Shown: piece after piece, positions 17,821-28,065 of the stretch
Position numbering within the stretch: position 1 is the stretch's first letter
Layout of the letters: every line of letters starts with the position of its first letter
NCBI GenBank assembly: GCA_035555315.1
Contig: DATMGU010000105.1
Location: 1-61,205 of the forward strand
Origin: DATMGU01 sp035555315
GTDB lineage: Bacteria; Pseudomonadota; Alphaproteobacteria; ATCC43930; CGMCC-115725
Direction of reading: 5' to 3'
DNA: 61,205 nt
The notes under the pieces: generated by a model
What the model was told of the DNA's origin: nothing
Database searches by the model: none
Seen by the model: only the letters and a program-made list of their open reading frames with translations
Position numbers and translations under genes: made by a program

Positions 17821-19844
17821 GCGCCGGCCGCCTCCGCCGCCCCGGCCGGATGCCGCCGCCGCACCGGCGCACCGATCCGCAGACGTCGATCCGTTAGCGA
17901 AACGATCCCGCCGAACGCCATGATTCCGGCGCCGAACCAGATCCACGGCACCAGCGGATTGTAATAGATGCGCACCACCCAATCCGACGTGGCCTGGGCG
18001 GCATCCGGCGCCGCTTCGGGCGACGTGCCGCGCTTGTCGCCCAGCACGACATAAAGATCGGCGAGCCCATTGGTGTGGATCGCGACGTCGGCGACGGTCA
18101 TGCCCTGCAGCGGATAGCGGCGCAGCTCCGGCATTTGCTCGGCGACGAACCGGCCATTCCGGCTGACCGTGAAATGCGCCCGGTCGGCGGTGTAGTTCGG
18201 ACCGGTGACCGGCTCGGTACCGTCGAACCGCCAGACATAGCCTGCGACCTCCGCCTGGTCGCCCGGATGCATCGCGGCGATATGCTCGACCTGGCCGCCC
18301 GCCGAGACGCTGATGCCGGCGATCGACACGGCGAGGCCGGCATGGGCCAGCGTCATGCCCCAGGCCGATCGGGGCAGATGCCGCGCCCGCGCCAGAATAC
18401 CGCCGCCCACCCCGCCGCGACGCAAGCCCAATCGCTCGACCAGTTCGGTCACTGTGGCGCCCAGCAGCCAGGCGGCCAATGCCAGACCCAGCACGGCGAA
18501 GCCGCCGCCACCGACGTGTCCCCATAAGGTGCCGACCGCCACCGCGACGGCGAGGCCGGCGGCCAGCCGAAGGCGCAGCAAGACGCCGGCGAGATCGGCC
18601 CGCTTCCAGCTCAGCAGCGGCCCGACGCCCATCACCGCGACCAGCGGCACCATCAGCGGCACGAAGGTGGCGTTATAATACGGCGCGCCGACGGAGACCT
18701 TGCCGCCGCCCACCGCGTCGAGAAACAATGGATAAAGCGTGCCGAGGAACACGGTCAGCGCGGCGGTCGACAACAGCAGATTGTTCAGCACCAGCCCGCT
18801 CTCGCGGCTGATCGGCGCGAACTGGCCGGTCGGATTGAGCGCCGGTGCCCGAACGGCGTAGAGCGTCAGCGAGCCGCCGATCACCACGACCAGCAGCCCC
18901 AGGATATAGGCACCCCGCGTCGGATCGACCGCGAAGGCATGGACCGAGGAGAGCACGCCCGAACGCACCAGGAAGGTGCCGATCAGCGACAGGGCGAAGG
19001 TCACCAGCGCCAGCAGGATGGTCCAGCTTTTCAAGGCGTCGCGCTTCTCCGCGACGATCGCCGAATGCAGCAGCGCCGTACCGGCCAGCCAGGGCATGAA
19101 CGAGGCGTTCTCCACCGGATCCCAGGCCCACCAGCCGCCCCAGCCGAGCTCGTAATAGGCCCACCAGCTGCCCAGCGCGATGCCGAGCGTCAGCGCGCAC
19201 CAGGCGACCAACGTCCAGGGCCGCACCCAGCGCGCCCAGGCGGCATCGACGCGGCCTTCCAGCAAGGCCGCGACCGCGAAGGAGAACGCCATTGAAAAGC
19301 CGACATAGCCCAGATACAGCATCGGCGGATGAAACGCCAAGCCGGGGTCCTGCAGGATCGGGTTCAAGCCCTGGCCGTCGGGCGGTACCGGAAAGGCGCG
19401 GGCGAACGGGTTGGACGTGAACAGGATGAAGCCCAGAAATCCCACGCCGATCATCGCCTGCACCGCCAACACGCGCGCCTTCAGCGCCATCGGCAAATTT
19501 TCACCGAACAGCGCCACGGCGGCGCCGAAGCCGGTCAGCATCAGCACCCAGAGCAGCATCGAGCCCTCGTGGTTGCTCCACAGCCCGGTGATCTTATAGA
19601 GCAGCGGCTTGGCCGAATGGCTGTTCTCGACGACGTTGCGCAGCGAGAAATCCGAGGTCACATAGGCGTGCATCAGCGCCGCGAAGGCCAGGGCGACACA
19701 GCCGAATTGCAGCAGCGCCGCCGGCCGGGCGACCGCCATCCAGGCGGCATTGCCGCGCGTGGCGCCGGCGAGCGGCAGGCCGGCCTGCACCACCGCCACG
19801 ACCAGCGCCAGCACCAGCGCGAAGTGCCCGACCTCGCCGATCAT
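17817..19844 (-). CDS. ccmF: Heme lyase subunit CcmF
   Basis: Large polytopic membrane protein that receives heme from CcmE and attaches it to apocytochrome c. The 675-residue protein starts MIGEVGHFALVLALVVAVVQ. It contains the WWD domain (GWGGWWAWDPVENASFMPWL), the preceding heme-handling motif region HPPMLYLGYVGFSMAFSFAV, and a large periplasmic C-terminal loop before the final helix. Length and motifs are normal. Translationally coupled to ccmE upstream and ccmG downstream (4-bp overlaps). Confidence 0.97.
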   Translation of the reverse strand: MIGEVGHFALVLALVVAVVQAGLPLAGATRGNAAWMAVARPAALLQFGCVALAFAALMHAYVTSDFSLRNVVENSHSAKPLLYKITGLWSNHEGSMLLWVLMLTGFGAAVALFGENLPMALKARVLAVQAMIGVGFLGFILFTSNPFARAFPVPPDGQGLNPILQDPGLAFHPPMLYLGYVGFSMAFSFAVAALLEGRVDAAWARWVRPWTLVAWCALTLGIALGSWWAYYELGWGGWWAWDPVENASFMPWLAGTALLHSAIVAEKRDALKSWTILLALVTFALSLIGTFLVRSGVLSSVHAFAVDPTRGAYILGLLVVVIGGSLTLYAVRAPALNPTGQFAPISRESGLVLNNLLLSTAALTVFLGTLYPLFLDAVGGGKVSVGAPYYNATFVPLMVPLVAVMGVGPLLSWKRADLAGVLLRLRLAAGLAVAVAVGTLWGHVGGGGFAVLGLALAAWLLGATVTELVERLGLRRGGVGGGILARARHLPRSAWGMTLAHAGLAVSIAGISVSAGGQVEHIAAMHPGDQAEVAGYVWRFDGTEPVTGPNYTADRAHFTVSRNGRFVAEQMPELRRYPLQGMTVADVAIHTNGLADLYVVLGDKRGTSPEAAPDAAQATSDWVVRIYYNPLVPWIWFGAGIMAFGGIVSLTDRRLRIGAPVRRRHPAGAAEAAGA

Positions 19845-20326
19845 GGTTTGGCGTTCCCAAGTGCCGGGGCCGCCGCGGCCGAGGCGGTGGCACCCTCCTG
19901 CCAGCGGCCGGATTTCTTCAACGCGTCGACCACTTCGGGCGGCATATAGCGCTCGTCGTGCTTGGCCAGGACATTGGTCGCCGCGAATATCCCGTCCTTG
20001 CCGATGGTGCCCTCGGCGACGACGCCCTGGCCCTCGCGGAACAGGCTGGGCAGGATGCCGGTGAACACCACGGGCAGGTCATGCGCCCCGTCGGTTACCT
20101 TGAACGCGATCCGCTTGCCGCCCTCGCTGGCGCTGACGCTCGCCATCTCGACCAAGCCGCCGATGCGCAGCCGGCGGCCCGGCGCCGGCGGTTTCGCCGC
20201 GATGTCGCTCGGGCTGACGAAGAAGACCAGGCTGTCATCGGCCGCGTTGAGAATGAGGCCCGCCGCCGCCGCCAGGCAGGTCATCCCGGCGATCACCGCG
20301 TAGAGCCGCCTCCGTTTGCGGGTCAT
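19841..20326 (-). CDS. ccmE: Heme chaperone CcmE
   Basis: Periplasmic OB-fold protein that covalently binds heme and hands it to CcmF. The 161-residue protein begins MTRKRRRLYAVIAGM with a signal anchor, then the DSLVFFVSPSDI strand. The heme-binding motif HDERY is present, with the ligand His at residue 123 and Tyr at 127. It is followed by the usual flexible Ala-rich tail. It lies 6 bp after ccmD. Confidence 0.97.
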   Translation of the reverse strand: MTRKRRRLYAVIAGMTCLAAAAGLILNAADDSLVFFVSPSDIAAKPPAPGRRLRIGGLVEMASVSASEGGKRIAFKVTDGAHDLPVVFTGILPSLFREGQGVVAEGTIGKDGIFAATNVLAKHDERYMPPEVVDALKKSGRWQEGATASAAAAPALGNAKP

Positions 20327-20332
20327 GGGTGC

Positions 20333-20515
20333 TCACGCGTCATGGGCGCCCTCTCCCTCGGCTTGCAGCTCGGCCAAGAGGCGACGGCTGGTGCGATAGC
20401 GGCCGATGCTGGCAAGTGCCATGGCGAGGATGACGATGGTCGCCACCGCGTAGGCCGACCAGACATAGACGGCATAGCCGCCCATCTCCAGCCAATGCGA
20501 CAGATCCGCGCCCAT
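20333..20515 (-). CDS. ccmD: Small heme exporter subunit CcmD
   Basis: 60-residue single-helix membrane protein that helps release holo-CcmE from the CcmABC complex. The sequence MGADLSHWLEMGGYAVYVW, then a hydrophobic helix (SAYAVATIVILAMALASIG) and a basic amphipathic tail (RYRTSRRLLAELQAE), is the CcmD pattern. The start at 20515 is chosen because it lies 4 bp after the ccmC stop; longer frames only add antisense-like sequence. Confidence 0.9.
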   Translation of the reverse strand: MGADLSHWLEMGGYAVYVWSAYAVATIVILAMALASIGRYRTSRRLLAELQAEGEGAHDA

Positions 20516-20519
20516 AGGT

Positions 20520-21284
20520 TCACGCCTCGCGCGGGGTGAGGGAGGTGGGGCGGCCATACGCCGCCTCCGGCGTGGCGGCGGCGAGGCGCAGCGCGCGGAT
20601 CTTGCGTTCGTTCAGCGCGGTGCGCATGCGCACCAGCAGCAGCACGCCGAACAACAGGGTGAAGGCCAGCGCCATGACCAGCAGCGGCGCCAGGATCGCC
20701 GGATCGATCGCCGGGCCGTCCATCCTCATGACGCTGGCCGGCTGGTGCAGCGTGTTCCACCAATCGACCGAGTATTTGATGATCGGCACATTGATGAAGC
20801 CGGCCAGCGCCAGGATCGATGCCGCCCGGCCGCCGCGCTCCGGATCGTCGAAGGCCTGCCCGAGCGCCATGTAGCCCAGATAGAGGAAGAACAGGATCAG
20901 CACCGAGGTCAGCCGCGCGTCCCAGACCCACCAGGTCCCCCACATCGGCGCCCCCCAGAGCGAACCGGTGACCAGGCAGACGAGGGTGAAGCCGGCGCCC
21001 AGCGGGGCGGCGGATCGGGCGGCGATCTCGGCCAGCGGATGCCGCCAGATCAGGGCGGCGGCACTCGCCCCCGCGACCAAGCCATAGGCGCTCATGGCGA
21101 TCCAGGCGGCGGGCACATGGATGAACATGATGCGCACCGTCTCGCCTTGCTGGTAATCCGGTGGCGCCAGGACCAGTGCCATGACCAGGCCGATCGCCAA
21201 CGCAGCGATCGTCGCCGCGGTCAGCCAGGGCAGGACCGCGCCGCTCAAACGCATGAACCGGGTCGGATTGGCGAAACGATGCAT
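20520..21284 (-). CDS. ccmC: Heme transporter/handling protein CcmC
   Basis: Six-TM membrane protein that loads heme onto CcmE. The 254-residue protein has the tryptophan-rich WWD motif WGTWWVWDARLTS, preceded by VRIMFIHVPAAWIAM, the conserved heme-ligand His region of the family. The short C-terminal cytoplasmic extension is not conserved. It follows ccmB with a 76-bp gap, the only appreciable gap inside the operon, so an internal ribosome-binding or processing site may lie there. Confidence 0.96.
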   Translation of the reverse strand: MHRFANPTRFMRLSGAVLPWLTAATIAALAIGLVMALVLAPPDYQQGETVRIMFIHVPAAWIAMSAYGLVAGASAAALIWRHPLAEIAARSAAPLGAGFTLVCLVTGSLWGAPMWGTWWVWDARLTSVLILFFLYLGYMALGQAFDDPERGGRAASILALAGFINVPIIKYSVDWWNTLHQPASVMRMDGPAIDPAILAPLLVMALAFTLLFGVLLLVRMRTALNERKIRALRLAAATPEAAYGRPTSLTPREA

Positions 21285-21360
21285 TATGGCCGAACAGCCT
21301 CCTCGCGGCCGCCTTGCTTAGCGCAAATCGGGGCGCAGTTCGAGGGCTCGCTCTGCCACA

Positions 21361-22026
21361 CTACTCGACAGCCTGGCGCAGGGCTGCCGCGGCGGCGAGC
21401 GGGCACAGCGGCAGGGCCAGCGCCAGGAACGCACCCAGGACCAGAAAATGGGCGCGAACCGCGCCGCCGGCAAGCGCTTCATCGACCGCGGCGGCGCCGA
21501 AAATCAGGATCGGCACGGTGAGCGGCAGGACCAGCAAGGCGAGGAGCACGCCGCCGCGTCTGGCGCCGAGCGACAGCGCCGCCCCCATGCCGCCCAAGAG
21601 GCTGAGGCTGGGGGTGCCGAGCGCCAGTGCGACAACCAGTCGCGGCACCGCCGTCGGCTCCATCTGCAGCAGCAGGGCCACCACCGGGGCGGCCAGCACC
21701 AGCGGCAAGCCGCTGACCAGCCAATGGGCGAGGCATTTCGCCAGCACGATCAGTTCGAGCGGCAGCGGCGACAACACCAGCAGGTCCAGCGTGCCGTCCT
21801 CCCATTCCGCCTGGAACAGCCGGTCGAGCGACAGCAGCGCGGCCAGCAGGGCGCAGACCCAGACGACGCCGGGGGCGATCCGCGCCAGCACGCTCGCCTC
21901 GGGACCGACGCCGAACGGGAACAGGATGGCGGCCAGCACGAAGAACAGCACGGCCATGACGGCATCGCCGCCCTGGCGCATGGCCAAGGAGAGGTCGCGG
22001 CGCAGGACGGCCCGGAACACGCTCAT
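21361..22026 (-). CDS. ccmB: Heme exporter permease CcmB
   Basis: Six-TM permease partner of the CcmA ATPase. The 221-residue protein begins MSVFRAVLRRDLSLAMRQGG and contains the diagnostic blocks LFQAEWEDGTLDLLVLSPL and LSLLGGMGAALSLGARRGG. The start at 22026 overlaps the ccmA stop by 4 bp, which fixes it. Confidence 0.96.
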   Translation of the reverse strand: MSVFRAVLRRDLSLAMRQGGDAVMAVLFFVLAAILFPFGVGPEASVLARIAPGVVWVCALLAALLSLDRLFQAEWEDGTLDLLVLSPLPLELIVLAKCLAHWLVSGLPLVLAAPVVALLLQMEPTAVPRLVVALALGTPSLSLLGGMGAALSLGARRGGVLLALLVLPLTVPILIFGAAAVDEALAGGAVRAHFLVLGAFLALALPLCPLAAAAALRQAVE

Positions 22027-22670
22027 GCCGGGACCATCGCCCGATCCCGGAACTCCGCAAGCGATAGGAACCGCGGCCGGTCGAGATCGAGGGCGCCATG
22101 GGTCGACAGCACGACGACACCACCCGCCGAGCGGTGGAGCCGGATCAACCCGGCCAAAGCGGCGAGGGCCGCGTCGTCGAGGCCCGTACCGGGCTCGTCC
22201 AGCAGCCAGAGCGGCGCATGCCACGCCGCCAGCCGGGCCAGCGCCAGCCGCCGCCGCTGGCCGGAGGACAGGAACCGGCACGGCGTGTCGCTCAAGGCGC
22301 CCAGCCCCACGACGTCCAGCGCCTCGCCCAGGTGGGTCCGTGGCCGATCGGCGAGACCGCACCAGAAGCTCAGGGTTTCCGCCACGGTCAGGGCCGGCCG
22401 CACGCCATCCAGATGGCCGACGTAATGTACCCGCGCCCGATGCGCCGCCAGGTCGCTCGCGATCGGCGCTCCCTTCCAGGCAAGCCGCCCACCGGCCAAC
22501 CTGCCCAGCCCGGCCAGGATGCGCAGCAGGCTCGACTTGCCGGACCCGTTAGGCCCGGTCAGCACCAGCGCGTCGCCCGCCCGCAGCGCAAAGCCGATAC
22601 CGGCGAACACCCGCCGCTCGCCGCGCGTGCAGGCGAGATCGGTCGCGGTGAATATCTCGATCGAAGTCAT
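22023..22670 (-). CDS. ccmA: Heme exporter ATP-binding protein CcmA
   Basis: Cytoplasmic ABC ATPase that powers release of heme-loaded CcmE. The 215-residue protein has Walker A (GPNGSGKSS, residues 39-47), the ABC signature FLSSGQRRRLALARL, Walker B LWLLDEPGTGLDD and the switch His in VLSTHG. First gene of the nine-gene ccm operon; its promoter should lie between 22671 and about 22760. In many Alphaproteobacteria ccmA is directly divergent from acnA; here 1.87 kb separates them. Confidence 0.96.
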   Translation of the reverse strand: MTSIEIFTATDLACTRGERRVFAGIGFALRAGDALVLTGPNGSGKSSLLRILAGLGRLAGGRLAWKGAPIASDLAAHRARVHYVGHLDGVRPALTVAETLSFWCGLADRPRTHLGEALDVVGLGALSDTPCRFLSSGQRRRLALARLAAWHAPLWLLDEPGTGLDDAALAALAGLIRLHRSAGGVVVLSTHGALDLDRPRFLSLAEFRDRAMVPA

Positions 22671-22886
22671 CGATAGCGCATAGCATGGTGGCCGCGAGAA
22701 TGCGCTCCTGGTTCTCGCAATCTAATTTTATGAAGGTCGCTTCCGAATTCTCACAGGATAATCGAGGAGAGCGGATTTGGATGGATGCTTATTTCTTGGT
22801 ATATTAATATTTGATAACGCTCTCGTCGTGCCTGTGCGGCGTCCATGGAATGGATGGGGAATAGATCATCTTGTAGGAATAGTGTG

Positions 22887-23057
22887 ATGGCGCAAAAGAT
22901 ATTAAAAAATCCGAGTCCAGAAGATCTTTTGCGCAACGTTTCGTCAACGGTCAGTTATCGAATTAAAGAAACGCATGAAAGATTTATGGTCATACAATCT
23001 GAATTTATTTCAAGAGGTACGAGCCTTAGGCATGGACTGTTGCCGGCCCTACCATAA
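22887..23057 (+). pseudogene. Small AT-rich reading frame, probable foreign gene remnant
   Basis: A 56-codon frame (MAQKILKNPSPEDLLRNV... then SYRIKETHERFMVIQSEF) whose residue and codon use differ sharply from the host: Lys/Ile/Asn-rich with A/T at third positions. The frame reads like a real protein N-terminus, then degrades into host-like sequence at about residue 45. I recognise no family. An 11-bp inverted repeat lies inside its first 16 codons. It could be a truncated gene or chance; low confidence. Confidence 0.3.
22890..22934. repeat. Perfect 11-bp inverted repeat in AT-rich DNA
   Basis: GCGCAAAAGAT (22890-22900) and ATCTTTTGCGC (22924-22934) are exact reverse complements separated by 23 bp that contains ATTAAAAAAT. 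It could be a protein-binding site, an RNA hairpin, or paired ends of a lost element. Confidence 0.6.
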
Positions 23058-23255
23058 TGGCCTGGCTGAGCTGAGCGATCAAATCGGGCTGGCGACTTTA
23101 GGACGTTAATCCAGCCTGCCGTCGACGCTACTTGTTTGTTTTCGCGCCGCCGGACAAAAATGGCGGTCCCAATGGGCAGGATCGGCGCCATCTACCTCGG
23201 GTATCGATCGTAGCGATCGGGTCGTATGCGGCTTAAGCTGCGGGATCGGTTTTCC

Positions 23256-23591
23256 TCACACGGCCAGCGCGTCGAGATCGAAAAAAGCTGTCAACGCCCG
23301 TTTCACGACACGCATGGTGGCATGATCGATCTGACCGAAGACCGGACCGACCTTGGCGCGTCGCACGGTCATCGCGCGATCGATCATCACCTGCGAAGAT
23401 GTGCGCAGGCCGTTGCCGGAGGATGGTTCCACGGTAATCCGGATCAAGGGCGCGTCGCGGATATCGCTGGTCAATTGCAGCACGGTGACCGACGGCAGGA
23501 TCGCGAAGGCATCGGCCTGTATCACAAGCGCCGGTCGCGGCTTGCCGTAATCGCCGCTGACGGCGATGGTCACCAGATCGCCGCGCTTCAT
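23256..23591 (-). CDS. MazF/PemK-family endoribonuclease toxin
   Basis: Toxin of a type II toxin-antitoxin module; MazF enzymes cleave mRNA at specific short sequences. The 111-residue protein begins MKRGDLVTIAVSGDYGKPRPALVIQ. The GDLV and GKPRPALV elements are the conserved first strands and catalytic Arg of the MazF fold. The ITVEPSSGNGLRTSSQVMID block gives the later conserved Ser/Thr and the SQVMID strand. The start overlaps the antitoxin stop by 4 bp. A slightly longer GTG start (23600) is possible but ignores the coupling. Confidence 0.9.
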   Translation of the reverse strand: MKRGDLVTIAVSGDYGKPRPALVIQADAFAILPSVTVLQLTSDIRDAPLIRITVEPSSGNGLRTSSQVMIDRAMTVRRAKVGPVFGQIDHATMRVVKRALTAFFDLDALAV

Positions 23592-23890
23592 GCTTTCCAC
23601 TCATCCGCGAACTGATCTTCCTCGAACAGGGCATCAAGTTCTGCGAGGGAGGCATGGTCATCCGTGCCTGGATCGCGAGATCTTTCTGCCACGATACGGG
23701 ACTGCCGGCGCGCTTCCGTCTCGAAGGTCTGCCTTTCCCTTCGCTTTACGAAGGCTCGCATAAAATCCCGAACGAGCTGTGCCGCCGGCTTATCTTCCGC
23801 CTCGGCCGCCGCCACGAAGGCAGCCTTCAGGCTCGGGTCGATCCGAAAATTGAAGGTCTCATTCTTCGGGTTTTGGCTGGTTCTTGCCAT
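23588..23890 (-). CDS. Ribbon-helix-helix antitoxin partner of the MazF-like toxin
   Basis: 100-residue antitoxin. The N-terminal MARTSQNPKNETFNFRIDPSLKAAF reads as an RHH strand and first helix (FRIDPSLKAAF), followed by KPAAQLVRDFMRAFVKRR (second helix). The acidic, flexible C-terminus (HASLAELDALFEEDQFADEW) is the toxin-neutralising tail. This is the standard antitoxin layout. The ATG at 23890 is chosen for its AGGCGG ribosome-binding site. It precedes the toxin with a 4-bp overlap, and three repeats in its promoter suggest autoregulation. Confidence 0.87.
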   Translation of the reverse strand: MARTSQNPKNETFNFRIDPSLKAAFVAAAEAEDKPAAQLVRDFMRAFVKRRERQTFETEARRQSRIVAERSRDPGTDDHASLAELDALFEEDQFADEWKA

Positions 23891-23908
23891 GATCGCCGCC
23901 TGAGTGCA

Positions 23909-23942
23909 GTACAAATTACGTACAATATGTGTCTACATTATA
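23909..23942 (-). promoter_or_regulatory. Promoter and repeated operator of the MazEF-like module
   Basis: Read on the plus strand, three 11-bp units follow one another: GTACAAATTAC, GTACAATATGT and GTCTACATTAT (23909-23941), the third weaker. On the minus strand TATAAT (23937-23942) is a perfect -10 box, embedded in the outermost unit. The 11-bp spacing places half-sites on one DNA face, as expected for RHH antitoxin dimers. Confidence 0.6.
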
Positions 23943-24537
23943 CGGCTGGCAACCTGGCCAGCATGAAAAACCCAACGATCAGCCACGGGCGGTTTTATGA
24001 GGGCGCCCGCCCTTTGCGCCGTTCGACCGTGCCGCGGCGGCCTTGGCGGGCGATGTCGTCTGTCCCGCCACTCGGGCAAGCTCCCGGGTCATCTAGGCGC
24101 GTATACCGAAAATGCCCGATGCTAGAGATCGCGAAGACAAAAAAACGGCGGTCCGAGGGGGGAGGACCGCCGTTGACGCGGGCATCTTGGAGTGGCCCGC
24201 GTGGAGTTACGCTGAAGAGTCGCGGGGCACCGCCGGCGCTCACGCGACGTGTTACTGTGGCGATGCGATCTGGGCGGCGTCAGGCCGAAAATGCGGCGAA
24301 TTTGTGAAACGTTCCTATGGCTTGGTCCGGCTGCCCGGCGCGCGATCGTCGATCTGCTTGGAACGCCGGGCAGCACCGCGTATACCAGCCGGCAAATCTC
24401 TGTTTCGCCCGGCGGATCTGCTATAGTCGGCGCTCAAGGCTCATCTTTTTCTGAACCGCGCGGCGCGATGGCCCTGTTCGATCTCCGGACGTCTCGGCCA
24501 TCATCTCTCGACCGTCGCCTCGAAGGAGCAATTTTCC
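23943..24537. other. Intergenic region upstream of acnA
   Basis: About 600 bp without a supported protein-coding gene. It contains an intrinsic terminator oriented for minus-strand transcription (24139-24174), and nearer acnA a possible plus-strand -10 (TATAGT at 24422-24427). The acnA ribosome-binding site AAGGAG is at about 24524-24529. The DNA between 24175 and 24420 is GC-rich and could encode a minus-strand non-coding RNA. Confidence 0.5.
24139..24174 (-). terminator. Intrinsic terminator on the minus strand with no gene upstream of it
   Basis: On the minus strand AACGGCGGTCC pairs with GGACCGCCGTT (perfect 11-bp stem, about 9-nt loop) and is followed by an uninterrupted run of seven T. 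No minus-strand protein gene lies between it and acnA (which is on the plus strand), so it either ends a small RNA or protects the module downstream from antisense transcription. Confidence 0.75.
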
Positions 24538-27246
<2,709 letters not shown>

Positions 27247-27253
27247 GCGTAAA

Positions 27254-27308
27254 GCATGCGACGAGCTGTCCTCGCGTTTAGACCAACGCGGAGAGGCTCG
27301 TCGCATGC
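27254..27308. terminator. Long hairpin immediately after acnA
   Basis: GCATGCGACGAGC (27254-27266) and GCTCGTCGCATGC (27296-27308) are exact 13-bp complements enclosing a 29-nt loop that can itself partly pair (CTCGCG with CGCGGAG). It starts 8 bp after the acnA stop. No U-tract follows. It is likely a 3'-end stabiliser or Rho-assisted terminator, or a dispersed palindromic element. Confidence 0.6.
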
Positions 27309-27326
27309 GGTCATGGCCGCCCAATC

Positions 27327-27764
27327 TTACTCGCTGCGGGGGATCAGGCCGATCTTGCGCTCTCTACCGCGCGCGACAAACTGATCTCGGACGACGCGGA
27401 ACAGCCGCGGTGGCAGGAAGCCATATGCGGCGCTCTCTGGTCCCTGTCCGGGCTGGAAGCGGAGGTCGGGGCCGGGCCAGGTGAAATCATTCGCCTCGCT
27501 CACGATGATCCACGAGCGTTCCGCATCCAGGCCAAGGCGTACCTTGGTCGGCTGAGGCAGCTCAATCCCCTCATCCGGTGGCTGAGGCGGGGAATGCGTT
27601 ATGGGAAGTACGATGACACGGGTGCGGTCCTCGTCGCTTTGGATCGCCACGACGATGGCGCAGGGACGGTCCTTCACGCCCTCCTCACGCCCGGCATCTG
27701 CTTCGCGCTTCCAGAGATATGAATAACGAATCACGAGGCCGGGCTTTGGCGCCGGCCAGGTCAC
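27327..27764 (-). CDS. PemK/MazF-like toxin of a Phd-type TA pair
   Basis: 145-residue protein with a divergent MazF-like fold: PKPGLVIRYSYLWKREADAG at the start, then VKDRPCAIVVAIQ (equivalent of the GRPAVVV strand with its Arg) and VIVLPITHSPP (equivalent of the conserved 'PIT' strand). The C-terminal half, with SWIIVSEANDFTWPGPDL and GFLPPRLFRVVRDQF, is longer than classical MazF. Its start overlaps the upstream Phd-type antitoxin stop by 4 bp. Ribonuclease activity is inferred from fold only. It converges with acnA. Confidence 0.78.
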   Translation of the reverse strand: MTWPAPKPGLVIRYSYLWKREADAGREEGVKDRPCAIVVAIQSDEDRTRVIVLPITHSPPQPPDEGIELPQPTKVRLGLDAERSWIIVSEANDFTWPGPDLRFQPGQGPESAAYGFLPPRLFRVVRDQFVARGRERKIGLIPRSE

Positions 27765-28024
27765 CGCCGCCAGTCGGCCAATTCCGCATCAAGATGAGTA
27801 TGGTCGGCCGGAACCTCGGCCTGGGCGATCAGCGCGATCTCGTTTTCGCTCAGTTCCTCGGGCCGGATGACCCGGCGGTCGCGGCTCGTCAGACGGCTGT
27901 ACTCCTCGACTGACATGACAACCAGGCGATCCCGGCCATTCTTGGTGATGGTGACCGGCTCCGAAAGCGCTTTGTCGGCCAGGGAGCCGTAGTGCTTGAT
28001 GAACTCGGCGGTCGTCACACGCAT
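27761..28024 (-). CDS. Phd/YefM-family antitoxin
   Basis: 87-residue antitoxin and autorepressor. The N-terminal MRVTTAEFIKHYGSLADKAL and then EPVTITKNGRDRLVVMSVEEYSRL is the Phd/YefM DNA-binding and dimerisation domain. The C-terminal ENEIALIAQAEVPADHTHLD is the toxin-binding tail. The ATG at 28024 is the family start; a longer start at about 28051 would lie inside the operator. It precedes and overlaps the PemK-like toxin gene by 4 bp. Confidence 0.9.
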   Translation of the reverse strand: MRVTTAEFIKHYGSLADKALSEPVTITKNGRDRLVVMSVEEYSRLTSRDRRVIRPEELSENEIALIAQAEVPADHTHLDAELADWRR

Positions 28025-28040
28025 AAGAGGGGCTCTTTGC

Positions 28041-28065
28041 GAATAATTCATATTATTCGAATAAT
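28041..28065. promoter_or_regulatory. Three-half-site operator of the Phd/PemK module
   Basis: GAATAAT (28041-28047), TCAT, ATTATTC (28052-28058) and GAATAAT (28059-28065): alternating half-sites giving two overlapping palindromes, including the exact 14-bp ATTATTCGAATAAT. It starts 16 bp upstream of the antitoxin ATG and is AT-rich in a GC-rich genome, so it probably also contains the -10 region. Confidence 0.65.

Larger units (their letters stand above)
22671..23255. other. AT-rich intergenic DNA between ccmA and the MazEF-like module
   Basis: This 585-bp stretch is clearly more AT-rich than its surroundings, especially 22720-23020 (runs such as TATATTAATATTTG at 22800). Besides the possible small coding remnant at 22887-23057 I see no convincing gene. 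A CGATCG-TAG-CGATCG inverted repeat occurs near 23203-23217. The composition suggests acquired DNA lodged in the ccmA-acnA interval. Confidence 0.5.
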
